NCBI GenBank assembly: GCA_024220525.1
Contig: JAMYWO010000227.1
Location: 1-64,000 of the forward strand
From: Cochliopodium minus
Taxonomy: Eukaryota > Discosea > Himatismenida > Cochliopodiidae
Length of the DNA stretch: 64,000 bases
Direction: 5' to 3'
Of this stretch, positions 1 to 9,600 are shown one piece after another. Position numbers and translations under genes: made by a program. The notes beneath the pieces were generated by a model, which was not told where the DNA came from, did not search any database, and worked only from the letters and a program-made list of their open reading frames with translations. The stretch's first letter is position 1; every line of letters begins with the position of its first letter.

Positions 1-126
1 TTTTTTATTTTTTATTTTTTATTTTTTATTTTTTATTTTTATTTTTATTTTTATTTTTATTTTTATTTTTATTTTTAAATAAATTTTTTATTATTTTTAA
101 ATAAATTTTTAAATTTTTGTTTAAAG
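1..126. repeat. T-rich microsatellite (TTTTTTA)n / (TTTTTA)n
   Basis: Units of T6A then T5A run from the window edge to about 76 and are followed by AT-only sequence to the AG at 125-126. The tract has no G or C, so it does not look like a telomere. It is the end of an intron of the phospholipase B gene whose next exon starts at 127. Similar tracts flank the unresolved bases at 19043 and 44864. Confidence 0.9.
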
Positions 127-911
127 GTAAATTTGGTTCCTGCAATTGATGTCACAGAACTTGCTCAATTAAGAGCAGGTATGATCAAGTAATTTTATTA
201 ATAAATCAATTTCATCTGTTTTTGTATTTAGGTTTGTGCGACATTCTCCACTATTTTGAGTGTGATTGTTACGGAGACTTGGGAATGAGTAAAAAAAAAA
301 ATAATTCTAAAATTTTTTAAATATTCTCAACATTTTTTTTGTAAACATAAAGAAATTCTCCAAAAGGCATATGTTGAAGTAGCAAAGAATGTATCTTCAG
401 ATCCTTTCTTCACAACTGATACTTTTACAGTGGTTTTACAACGTAAAATTTTGTACATTTTTATTTTTATTTTTTACATTTATTTTTACATTTATTTTTT
501 ACATTTTCATTTATTTTTTTACACTTATTTTTTACATTTTTTATTTTTATTTCATTTTATTTTTTCCATTTAGCATTCATGAACAACACTTTTGTTCCCC
601 AAAAGAATGGAGCTCCTGATATGGATTTTTTCGCTATGGACTGTTTCCACTTGAGCGAGTTGGGACATCAAGCTGTCACGGTTCCATTTTGGAACAACAT
701 TTTTGAAAAAGTTGGTAAGAAAAATTTTTTTTTGAATTATTTTTTAATTTAGAATTTTTTGTTATTTTTTTTTAATTTTTGATTATTATTTTTTTTAAAA
801 AAAGGTGAAAAATTTGACTATTGGGAAGGTCCTAGAGAACAGTTTCATTGTCCATCTAAAGATGATTTCATATGGACAAGCAGAAATTCCAATATAACAA
901 GAAAAATCTAA
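127..911 (+). CDS. Phospholipase B-like GDSL/SGNH lipase, 3' half (partial)
   Basis: Five exons can be spliced: 127-178, 232-288, 353-442, 574-714 and 805-911 (TAA). The product starts VNLVPAIDVTELAQLRAG, continues through a DILHYFECDC segment, and contains DCFHLSELGH, which matches SGNH block V with its catalytic Asp and His. The sequence resembles the C-terminal half of the PLB1 family, a membrane-associated or secreted phospholipase/lysophospholipase. Blocks with the catalytic Ser, Gly and Asn are absent here because the window begins inside an intron. A matching N-terminal half lies at 43409-44740, ending in phase 0 before a T-rich intron, exactly the phase and position needed here. Family call is firm; whether this is the same gene or a paralogue is open. 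Confidence 0.85.
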
Positions 912-1169
912 GAAAAATTTTTAGTTATTAAAATATTCTAAAAAAAAAATTTTAATTAATTTTCTTCATCATTCATTGAACAACAAAAAGGGAATGCTTA
1001 ACATGTTGATTATTTTTTTTTTTTTATATCTTAACAAAGAGGGATCTTCTTTTTAAAATCCCGAATAAATTCCTCATTTCTCCTTCAATGCTTTTAAGAA
1101 AATTTAAAAAAAATTCTTTGAATATTCTTTTATTTTAAAAAAAAATCAGTATCATTTTAAGAACCAAAA
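912..1169. other. Intergenic, AT-rich
   Basis: Short AT-rich spacer between the phospholipase stop and the glutathione S-transferase start. No open frame, RNA gene or repeat was recognised. Confidence 0.6.
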
Positions 1170-2146
1170 ATGAACAAATCAATCCTTTACTATTACCCTA
1201 TATCACAAGTAAGTTACCTCAAATGAATTTAAGAAATATTTTCATTAACTAAATTATAGCCTTCAAGAGCATTGTGGCAATTATCTTTGGAATTGAATAT
1301 TGAAATAGAAATGAAGGTGGTAGATTTGCCAAAGGGAGAACATAAATCAAAAGATTTTCTTGAAATAAAGTAAGATAAAATACTTTTAATTCTTATCATC
1401 TCAATATATTAAATTTCTTTTTCTTTTTCTAAATTTTTATATTTCTGCAGTCCAACTGGACAAGTACCAGCTTTGAGAGATGGAAATTTTACTTTGTTTG
1501 AATCAGCTGCAATCGCACAATATCTATGTAAAGTTCAATTCCCATCATGATGGGAATTAAATCTTTATTTTTTTGTCAAACAAATAAAATCATCACTATT
1601 TTTGGTTTAGGTGAAAAAAACAATGACAAACAATGGTTTGGCAAAGATGTCCAAACCAAAGGGCTTGTAAATCAATATTTGCACTGGCACCACAATAATT
1701 TGAGAAAGGCAGCCCTTGCTTTCTTCTTCACTGTTTTGGCACCAAGAGTATTTGGTCAAGGAGATTACAGCAAAAAAATTCAAGAAGGGAAGGATGCAGC
1801 ATATAAAGCTGTGGAACATATAGAGAAAGTATGGTTGTCTAAACAAAAATATTTGTGTGGAGAATATGTAAAAACTTTTTAGAGCAAAAAACAATTTTTA
1901 TTTTTTTATTTTCACATTTTAGTTTCCTTTTCTTTTTTTTTTAATCCTTTTTTTTCTTAGATTACTTTTGCAGATCTTCAAGCTGCCCACGAATTGTTAC
2001 AAGTCACTCTCGCTGGTTTAGTTGATGTCAGTCAATATCCTAACGTCTCTCGTTGGCTATCCGAAATTGAGAAAGAGAATAACACTCAAGAAGTTCTAAA
2101 AGGTCTAAAAGGTTTAGTTGAAAGCATCAAAAACACTTCCATTTGA
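1170..2146 (+). CDS. Glutathione S-transferase, theta-like
   Basis: Five exons: 1170-1208, 1260-1369, 1451-1527, 1611-1867 and 1961-2146 (TGA), giving about 220 residues, the usual GST length. The N-terminal thioredoxin fold is shown by the start MNKSILYYYPISQPSRALW and by NPTGQVPALRDGNFTLFES, which holds the cis-Pro and the Glu-Ser glutathione-binding pair. The C-terminal all-helical domain includes ITFADLQAAHELLQ, the conserved GST N-capping region. Similarity is closest to theta-class or eEF1-gamma-type GSTs; no EF1-gamma C-terminal domain follows, so a cytosolic conjugating enzyme is the better reading. The 3' end converges on the next gene with 65 bp between the stops. Intron 3 holds a perfect 22-bp palindrome. 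Confidence 0.88.
1537..1558. repeat. Perfect 22-bp palindrome in a GST intron
   Basis: The arm AATTCCCATCA is followed directly by its exact reverse complement with no spacer, inside intron 3 (1528-1610) just after the splice donor. It is unusually GC-containing for an intron in this genome. Function unknown. Confidence 0.8.
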
Positions 2147-2211
2147 TAAAACACTTTCATTTGATAAATTTTATTTTTAAATTTCAAATAAATTTCAAAT
2201 AAATTTTATTT

Positions 2212-3254
2212 TTAATCATCCAATAAATCAATAATTACTGTATTAGTTTCATTTATTGGTTCTTTTTCTTCTTTTGAAGGAGGTATCTTATATTTTTTTT
2301 CTTTTTCAATTTCACAATTTTCATCAACAAAACATTTAACATTCTCTTCATTTTTAATTTCTTCCTCTTCTTCACTTTCAGTTAGATCAATTATGACTTT
2401 AATATGAGAAATAACTTTTAATTCTTTTTTAGGTTCTTCAACGATTATTTCTTTCCAATTAGCATTTTCATCAAAGCATATTTGTGTACATTCTTTTGAT
2501 GTTTTCAAAAGAATTTCTTCAATGAAAGTGTCCACATACAAGTCTTTTTCGATTATTTTGTAATGACAATGTGGACAAACAAACTTTTTTGAAATTTCAT
2601 TCATTTTTAAGTAAGTTTCAAAATCAAAAACTTCTAAATGAGTCTTGAATTAAAAATAATGATATTTTGTTGTTAAAATTTTTGAAATTTTTTAAATTTT
2701 TTACGCAATATTTCCCTCTTGCAGGTTTTATTATTTTTTTTTTGGTGTATGGACAAGTTAGGTTTAAATGTCTAGTAGCAAGACAAACTTCGTCATCCAA
2801 ATTAAAAGAGGTTTTAATGTTTGTAACACTATCAAACTTTTTTTCAATCTCATTTATAACTTTATTAAAAAACAAAAAATTTAATTTAATTTGTTTATCA
2901 AGTAATATTATTCAAAAGCTATTATATTATACCTTCTTTATTGAGTATCATATCTTTATTTGATCCATATGATAGCAATAATCTTATCAAATCTATATTT
3001 GGAGTTTTTTCATTGCATATTTTTCCCAATATAGTTCCTCCATCAACATCCATCACATTCACATCAGAACATCTTGATAATAGATATCTTACTGTCTCTT
3101 TATCGTACAGATTTCTATCAGTACAAAAAATATATAAACAGGTTAAATTATTTGGAGGATTTAATTCGTCTATGTTTCCTCCATTTTTAATAAATTCATC
3201 AATATCTTCATAATTTTGTTTGAGACAATTTTTGAAAACAAATTTTTCTTCCAT
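2212..3254 (-). CDS. Ankyrin-SP-RING (PIAS/Siz-like) putative SUMO E3 ligase with two SIMs
   Basis: Three exons on the minus strand: 3254-2933, 2859-2705 and 2643-2212 (TAA), about 302 residues. The first 110 residues form degenerate ankyrin repeats (for example IDLIRLLLSYGSNKD). Residues about 130-195 carry an SP-RING: LTCPYTKKKIIKPARGKYC, then THLEVFDFETYL across the exon 2/3 junction, then FVCPHCHYKI, giving the C..C-x-H..C-x2-C ligands of PIAS, Siz and Mms21 proteins. The tail has VIIDLTESEEEEE, a textbook SUMO-interacting motif with acidic stretch, and ends with VIIDLLDD, a second SIM. SP-RING proteins stimulate SUMO transfer from Ubc9, usually in the nucleus. There is no SAP or PINIT domain; ankyrin repeats take the N-terminal place. 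The family call rests on motifs I can see; substrates are unknown. Confidence 0.75.
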
Positions 3255-3380
3255 TTTTTTTTTTGAAATATGAAATAATAAAAAATAAAATATTAAATAA
3301 GAAAAAATAAATAAAAAATAAAAAATAATAAAAAATTTTTAATTTTCGATAATATAAAACAAATTTCTTTTTTTCAAATG

Positions 3381-4780
3381 TTATTTGTAAGTTCTTTGTT
3401 TGTAGTGACAAAGAAACTTAACAATGCTTGTTGATACATCTCTGACCATGTGTTTTCTAACATGTGAATGAGAAGAGAATTTTCTATTCTTTGAAATTAA
3501 GAAGAGAACAATTATTTGATCATCTAAATCACTTTGCTTTTTCCAATAAGGATGATACCTTTTAAATTAAAAAAAAAAATAAAAATTGATTATAGTTGAA
3601 CATACAATTATGTGTTATTAATTTGAAGTTTTTTTTTACTCTCTTTTCCATTCTACTTTTTTATTTAAGATATTTAAGAATTTTGAACGACATAAATCAC
3701 TTAAATAATCTTGTACTAAGAAAGCTTTGTAGAAATAATGAGCTGCGGTGTCGATATCTTTGGGTAGATTTTTCCCTTCTTTATGGATATATGCTAAATT
3801 ATAGTAAGGAAGACTGTACCCGAATTTAGCTGATTTTTTATAGAGAGAAATAGCTTTGCTGATATCTTTTTTTATTTCCTGTCCTTTCTCTAAGAAATAA
3901 GCCACTTTAATTAAAAAAATTGAGTTGATTTAAAAAAATTTTTATTTAAAAAAAACAAGCTTTTGTTTTTACAGTTATTCATAGCATAACAACTTCCCAA
4001 ATCACTATTTGTTTTAGAAAATAAAAAAAAGAATTTTAATTATTTAATTGATTTAAAATCTTTTTAAAAAAATTCACCTTGCTTGTTTGTAACAATCAAT
4101 TGCTTTTTTAATATCTTTCTCTGTTGCCAATCCTTTCAAAATAATAATAAAAAAAAAAAAATGAAATTGTCAAATAGAATAAAGAAAAAAATAAATACCA
4201 TTTTCGTACATATGTCCAATATTATACAATGCCATTGTATTATTCTTTTCTATTGCTTTCTCATAAAAATCTATAGCTTTGCTGTGATCAATTTCTGTTC
4301 CAAATCCATTAATGTACATGAAACCCAACATGTTAAGGGAATATGGTGTATCTTTTCTCCTGATTTCTTTGTCTGATTCAAAAGATTGCAAAAAATATCT
4401 CAATGCTTTTTTATAATCTTAAAAAAAAAAAAATTTCAGAGAAATAATTAAAAAATTATCTTCGGAGAAAAAAATAAAATAAAAATAAAAGATCTTACCC
4501 TTTATAATCATTGAATTGAAAATCAAATTTAGTTTTTTTTAAAAAAATCAAAGTTCTTCATAGATCTTAAAAATTTTAATTCAAAATCAATCTTTTTTTT
4601 TTTTACCTTCTTCTTTTCCCATCCCATAAAGTTTTTCATCCCTTTTGCAACCAAGTTTCCTTTCGCCGCACTTTTTAAACAAAGATCAGTAGCCTCTGTC
4701 TCGTTTATTTTCTGTCCTATTCCAAATTTTTGACAAAAGCTTGAAACAATTTGATATTCATCTTCAGATATTTGCATCAT
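3381..4780 (-). CDS. Sel1-like repeat protein
   Basis: The start is the ATG-ATG pair at 4780. At least six exons encode Sel1/TPR-like units such as SKAIDFYEKAIEKNNTMALY, KKAIDCYKQAS and KAISLYKKSAKFGYSLPYYN, each with the A-x-x-x-Y-x-K-A pattern. A last exon (about 3555-3381, TAA) adds a tail beginning YHPYWKKQSDLDDQIIVLF. Sel1 repeats form alpha-solenoid scaffolds for protein complexes, as in ER-associated degradation or signalling adaptors. No signal peptide or membrane segment is visible, so a cytosolic adaptor is likely. The junction between exon 1 (ending near 4614) and the exon starting near 4420 does not resolve in frame with one simple GT-AG intron; a tiny exon between them or a sequence error is needed. 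A second Sel1 gene with a mitochondrial leader lies at 30491-31817. Confidence 0.75.
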
Positions 4781-5075
4781 TATTTTGATTTTTTTTTTTG
4801 ATTTTTTTGAATAATTTTTAAAATATTAAAATTAGATTTAAATTAGCTGAAAAGAAAAAAAATAAAAATTGAAAAAAGCTCAATTAACCAAATGAAGCAA
4901 ATTTATGAAAACGAAAGCAAAGATTTACAGAAAATTTAGTTTGAGTAAACACTATATTGGGCAAAAGAAATCCAAATAAAAGAATCTTGAAGAAAATAAA
5001 AACGAAGTGAAGGGCAATAAGCATGATTAAAATAATTTAATAGGATAGAATAGGGGAAAGTAAAAAAAAAGAGAT
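4781..5075. other. Intergenic, AT-rich
   Basis: About 295 bp between the start of the Sel1 gene and the stop of the GATD3-like gene, both on the minus strand. It should hold the Sel1 promoter. I see no distinct motif. Confidence 0.5.
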
Positions 5076-6571
5076 TTAAATCAAAGACACCAACTTGTTG
5101 ATCATGTTTCCGATACCATCATAGATTTCATGGGGCTTAGCATTATCTGTAGAATTTTTTTTAAAAAAAAAGGAGGTTAAAATGGGAGAAAAGGTAATAT
5201 AAAAAATGTAAACGAGGAAGAAGCTCTTTTTAACATTTTTTTATAAATTTTTTTTTTTTACCGATCATATAAGCTGGAGTTGTCAAAATTCTATTTTGAA
5301 TATCATAATAAAACTCATTCACATTCATATCAACATTTTTGGATCCAAACTAACAAATTAGAATTAAAAAAAAAAAAAAAAAAAATTTTCGGCGAAATCA
5401 ACATTATGTAAAATTTAATTTAATTATTTTTAAAAGATCACCTTTTCTATTATTTTTGTGACACCTTTATCACTTCCGATGGTGACATGGCATGGTGACA
5501 AGACTAGAGCAGGGATGATCGGTGCGATACAGCAAAAAGCAAGCAATTTTTTGTTGTTGTGAGCAGAACGAATCACTTTTTCTACATTTTCATTCACCTT
5601 CATTTCACTCCCATCAAAAGCAAATCTTTTATAAAAAAAAATAATTAAAGTTTTATAGACATGTCCAAAATTTACAACTTTGTTAGCGGATATTAATTTA
5701 TAACTAACAAATTTTGAACTGTTGTAAAGTTTTGAACATCTCTAAAAGTTTTAAAATTTTTTTTATTTTTTACGAAGATAAATTTTTGGCTGCTCCAAAA
5801 CCTCCTGGGAATACCAACGCATCTAATTCATCTAAAAGTTTTTTCAATTTTAAATGAGAATGAATGAATTTAAATTGAATCATGTTTTTTTACCAATTCT
5901 TTTAAGATGAAAAGGATACTCGTTTAAAAAAATTTGATTTTAATTTTTTAAACTTTTTTTACTTTATTTCAGTTATGTTTTGGATGTTTCCTCTTGCTAT
6001 TCTCGCACTAAATGATTATGAATGGATTTGTGAATTTACAAAAGATAATTCAATAATTTTACCTTTCGACCAATACGTTTCTTTTTTCTTTTGAAAAAAT
6101 TTAATTGTACATGAAAATATTCAATAAAATAATAACAAATATATATACCTTGCATATCTTGTCCATTTAAATGATTGATTACCTATGATATTGTATATCA
6201 ATTTTTTTTACACTATTATTCTTTTATTTTAATATTATTTACGTGCGCTTGATCTTGGTCGATTGAAAAGATTTTTGTTTCTACATTATTTCTTGATAAA
6301 TGAATCAATATAGAAACTGCTTCATGAATTTCGGTTCCTAAAAAAATTAAAGGGTATAAAATATATGCTCCAATATTAAGGAATGATTAATAATTACCAT
6401 CATAAACACCTGATCCACTAAATACAACACCAACTCTTTTCTTTTTTATTTTTGTAAAAGATAGAAAATATTAGAATTCTGTAAGAAATATTGAATGAAA
6501 GAATTTACAGAATTGTTCGAAGTAGAAAAGAATTTTTTAAAGGGGGTTCCAAATTTTTTTAATCCTTTCAT
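5076..6571 (-). CDS. ES1/GATD3-like class I glutamine amidotransferase-like protein, mitochondrial
   Basis: Eleven small exons on the minus strand, ATG at 6571 and TAA at 5076-5078. After a basic, acid-free leader (MKGLKKFGTPFKKFFSTSNN) typical of a mitochondrial presequence, the product has KRVGVVFSGSGVYDG, TEIHEAVSILIHLSR, the block NVLVESARIARG, the core DALVFPGGFGAAKNLS, and LLAFCCIAPIIPA, which carries the nucleophile-elbow Cys of the ElbB/ES1/GATD3 family. The C-terminus includes ILTTPAYM and GIGNMINKL, also conserved. GATD3 and bacterial ElbB belong to the DJ-1/PfpI-like class I amidotransferase fold; ElbB has weak glyoxalase activity, and the in vivo role is poorly known. A 5-nt micro-exon at 5894-5898 is needed to keep the frame. 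One intron holds a MITE copy at 5656-5744. Confidence 0.85.
5656..5744. mobile_element. Tc1/mariner-type MITE, copy 1 (in a GATD3 intron)
   Basis: An 89-bp element bounded by TA at each end. The left end reads GACATGTCC and then a TTTACAAC block; the right end is an imperfect inverted copy (GTTGTAAA then GAACATCTC). Inner TTGTTAG/CTAACAA arms add a second inverted repeat. Two more copies with the same design lie at 16883 and 56036. TA flanks and terminal inverted repeats without coding sequence fit a miniature inverted-repeat transposable element of the Tc1/mariner type. It sits wholly inside an intron and seems to have been tolerated there. Confidence 0.8.
5894..5898 (-). other. Putative 5-nt micro-exon of the GATD3-like gene
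   Basis: The minus strand shows an AG acceptor, then AATTG, then GTAAAA. Without these five bases the upstream exon (ending ..EI plus two bases) runs into a stop in the next exon. With them the frame continues as I-D-E-L-D-A-L-V-F-P-G-G, matching the family. Confidence 0.6.
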
Positions 6572-6665
6572 TTTTTTTTTATAATTTTAATATCATCGTT
6601 ATTATTAAATTTTAAAATAGGATATTTCTCAAACAAAATAAAAAAAAAAGTTTTTTCTTCTTTTT

Positions 6666-9600
6666 TTAGAATAACTTTCTCATAATCTTGGGATTAATCT
6701 TGACATTAGAATTAGGGTTGACAAGATTAGTCTTCAAGTTGGAATTAGAAACCTTCTCCAAACGTTGTCTCTTAATCTCCTCTTCTCTGTTCTTCTTATT
6801 GATCTCCTCAATGACAGAGTCAAAAGAATTTGAGAAATTTTCGATATTTACAACAAAATCGGTAATATGCACAGTGGGTTCTTCTCCATACAAAGACATA
6901 GCATGAATAAAGTCATTTTCTGCTTGTTCTAATGCGTTAATTTGTAGAGAAACTTCCTTTTCAGAATTAAGTAAATATTTGTTGTAAGAAATGTAAAATT
7001 CTTCATCCTTGGGAAGTTTTAAGAGTTTGGAGTGGATGTTGGTTATTTTCCCCAAGAAATCTTTGAGTTCCTCGTTTATAGTACTTGGGCTGAGTCCTTT
7101 GCATTGGAATACAGAAGAGATCTCTTTCTTCCAATTCAAAGTGGAAGAATTTTTTGTGTTGATTTGATTGACCAAGTAATGAACCAAAGAAACTGAAGGT
7201 TTAACTGAAGACTTGATATCACTCAACTTTGGAAGACTTTCAATTAGGAACCCATAAATCAAGTTGGAAGTGAGTCTTTTTTCAACAAAAAATTCAAAAA
7301 AAAATTCAATAAAAAAATTCAAAAAAAATTCAATAAAAAAATAATTTGTTTTTACCTGTTTGGTGGAAAGTTAGACACATTCATTGTATTTGAAATAGCT
7401 AGAATACTTTTAAGAATGGAATAGAAAGCTTTTGAATGTGTAAGCTCATATGATGCTTTTTGTAGGATACCAATAGAAACAGACAATTCAGCAATCTTTT
7501 CATCAAAAGATAATCTTTTAAAAAAGGTTGAAAAATAAAAAAAAAAAAATTTTAAAAAATTATTACCTGAGAATAAGAGCATCTAATCTTGTTTCTATTC
7601 CTTCAATTTCAAAAACAAGTTTGTAGAATTTGTCCATATCAGATAGGGTGTTCACATCTCCTTCAAAACTCATCAAGGAAAGTTTTTCTTCGTCAGATGG
7701 GAAGTACCTTTTTGTTTCAAATAATAAATTTTTAAAAAAAAATTTAACAAAAATTTTTTTTTACTTTTTAAAATCAGATGCAAAACCAAGACCAAGTATC
7801 TTCCAGTTAGCATTCTTTAAATCATTGACAAGTTCTTTCTTATCTCTCTTTAACTGAGAAAGGATACTACAAATAAATTTAAAATAAATAAAAAAATAAA
7901 TAAAATTAAAAGAAAATTATATTTACATTGACATGTTTCTAACATTGCCAGGGTCCAAAAATGAAATATTTTTTGGTGTAGTCATTTTATTTTCGTTTCC
8001 AGTACTAGGAGTATTGGTTTTTTGTTCAAACAAAGCCTCTAATTCTTGTAGACTCAACTCGAGGATGTCAGAGTCATAAATATCTTTCCATATTGTATCT
8101 TTGATTTTGGGGAGAGGGATTTTAGTCAAGAAAACTTTTTTCAACTTTATGTTTGACTTTTTTTCAAGCAATGGACATTTTTTTTGAAGTTGTGTATCAA
8201 CAGAAGGGTTCATTCCGGGAGGAGATAGACCTGGAGGGGGTGGAGGGCCTTTTTTTACGAAAAATGAACTTTAACACAAAAAAAAAAAAGTTTTTTTTTT
8301 ACCATCTCCCATTGGAGGAGGTGGTGGAGGGCCTGAAAAGTAAAATATAAGATTATTAAACTTGTAATTCTGTTGAAAAAAATTTCACCATCACCCATTG
8401 GAGGCGGAGGTGGAGGTGGACCTGTTTCAAAATAATTTCAAAATAAATTAATAAGTTGAAAAAATAATTTTTAACCGTCTTCCATTGGTGGAGTAGGTGG
8501 AGGTGGTGCTTTTAGGAAAAAAAAAATTTAATTGAATAATTTAATAAGAAAAATAATTTATTATAGTTATACCATTCGTTTCGATGATAGGAGGAGGTGG
8601 TGGTGGACCATTGTCGACTGGGGTAGGAACAGAATTGTCATTCATAGGAAGAGGTATTGATGGAGATGGAATTTTATCATTTTGAATGAAATTTTTGATT
8701 TTCTGGATGGTGAGTTCGTTGTTATGTTGTTGAGAATCCGAAAATAAAGCTTTCAAAATTAAAGCATTAAAAATAAAATTGTAAAAATTAAAAGTAAATT
8801 TACCATCGTTCAAAATTTTGTTGATTTGCTCAAGACTCTTTTGGACCTTTGTCGAACTTGCCATCAAAAGAGTGAATTTGAGGAAATCTACCAATGATTT
8901 TATTCCTCCTTGGTTCCCATCAAGAAGAAAAACAATTCTGGAAAGTACTGAATGAGGATCGTCCAAAGATATATTCCCAATCTGTTCCATAACACCTCCA
9001 AGATCGATATCATCTAAACAAAATTGAATATTTGTGAGAAAAAAAAATTTTCATATAAAAACCTTTTTCTTTGGACTTTAAGTAGATGTCCACTTCTTTG
9101 TTAAAAAGAGCAAAATTGTTGCTGTATGAACCGAATTTTAATACTTCTTTGAGGATAGTAGTAAAATGATACATCTCTAATTTTTGCCTCAAAAACAAAC
9201 GTTCATCCAATCTATTAAAAGAAAAATAATTAATAGAAATTTTTTATTTTCGAAAAAAAAGTATTTTACGATTGAGTAGTCGACAAATAACTATTAATAA
9301 GTAATAAAGAAGACTCCTTTACGTGAAGATAGTCATGTTTGCAATTTTCTACGACAGATTGCCAAAAACCAGTAATTCCAAACTGAAATCTCACTGAAAC
9401 TTGGTCAATCATATTTCTCCCATACTTTGGATCACTAAGTAACAAGTTGCAAGTTATTCTGTACACTATTGACTTGAGTAGATAAGATCCAGAAATTTCA
9501 GATTTCAAAAATATTTGCATTGTCAAGTCCTTGCATTCTGTAGTTGTTAATTGAATGACAGCTTCATTTGTGAAGAGAATTTGCAAGATATCCAAGATAT

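Noticed and set aside
1-76. Telomere-like repeat
   Set aside because: The unit has no G and recurs inside introns elsewhere, so it is a microsatellite.
5656-5744. Non-coding RNA hairpin gene
   Set aside because: Three copies in unrelated contexts with TA flanks fit a MITE better than a conserved RNA.
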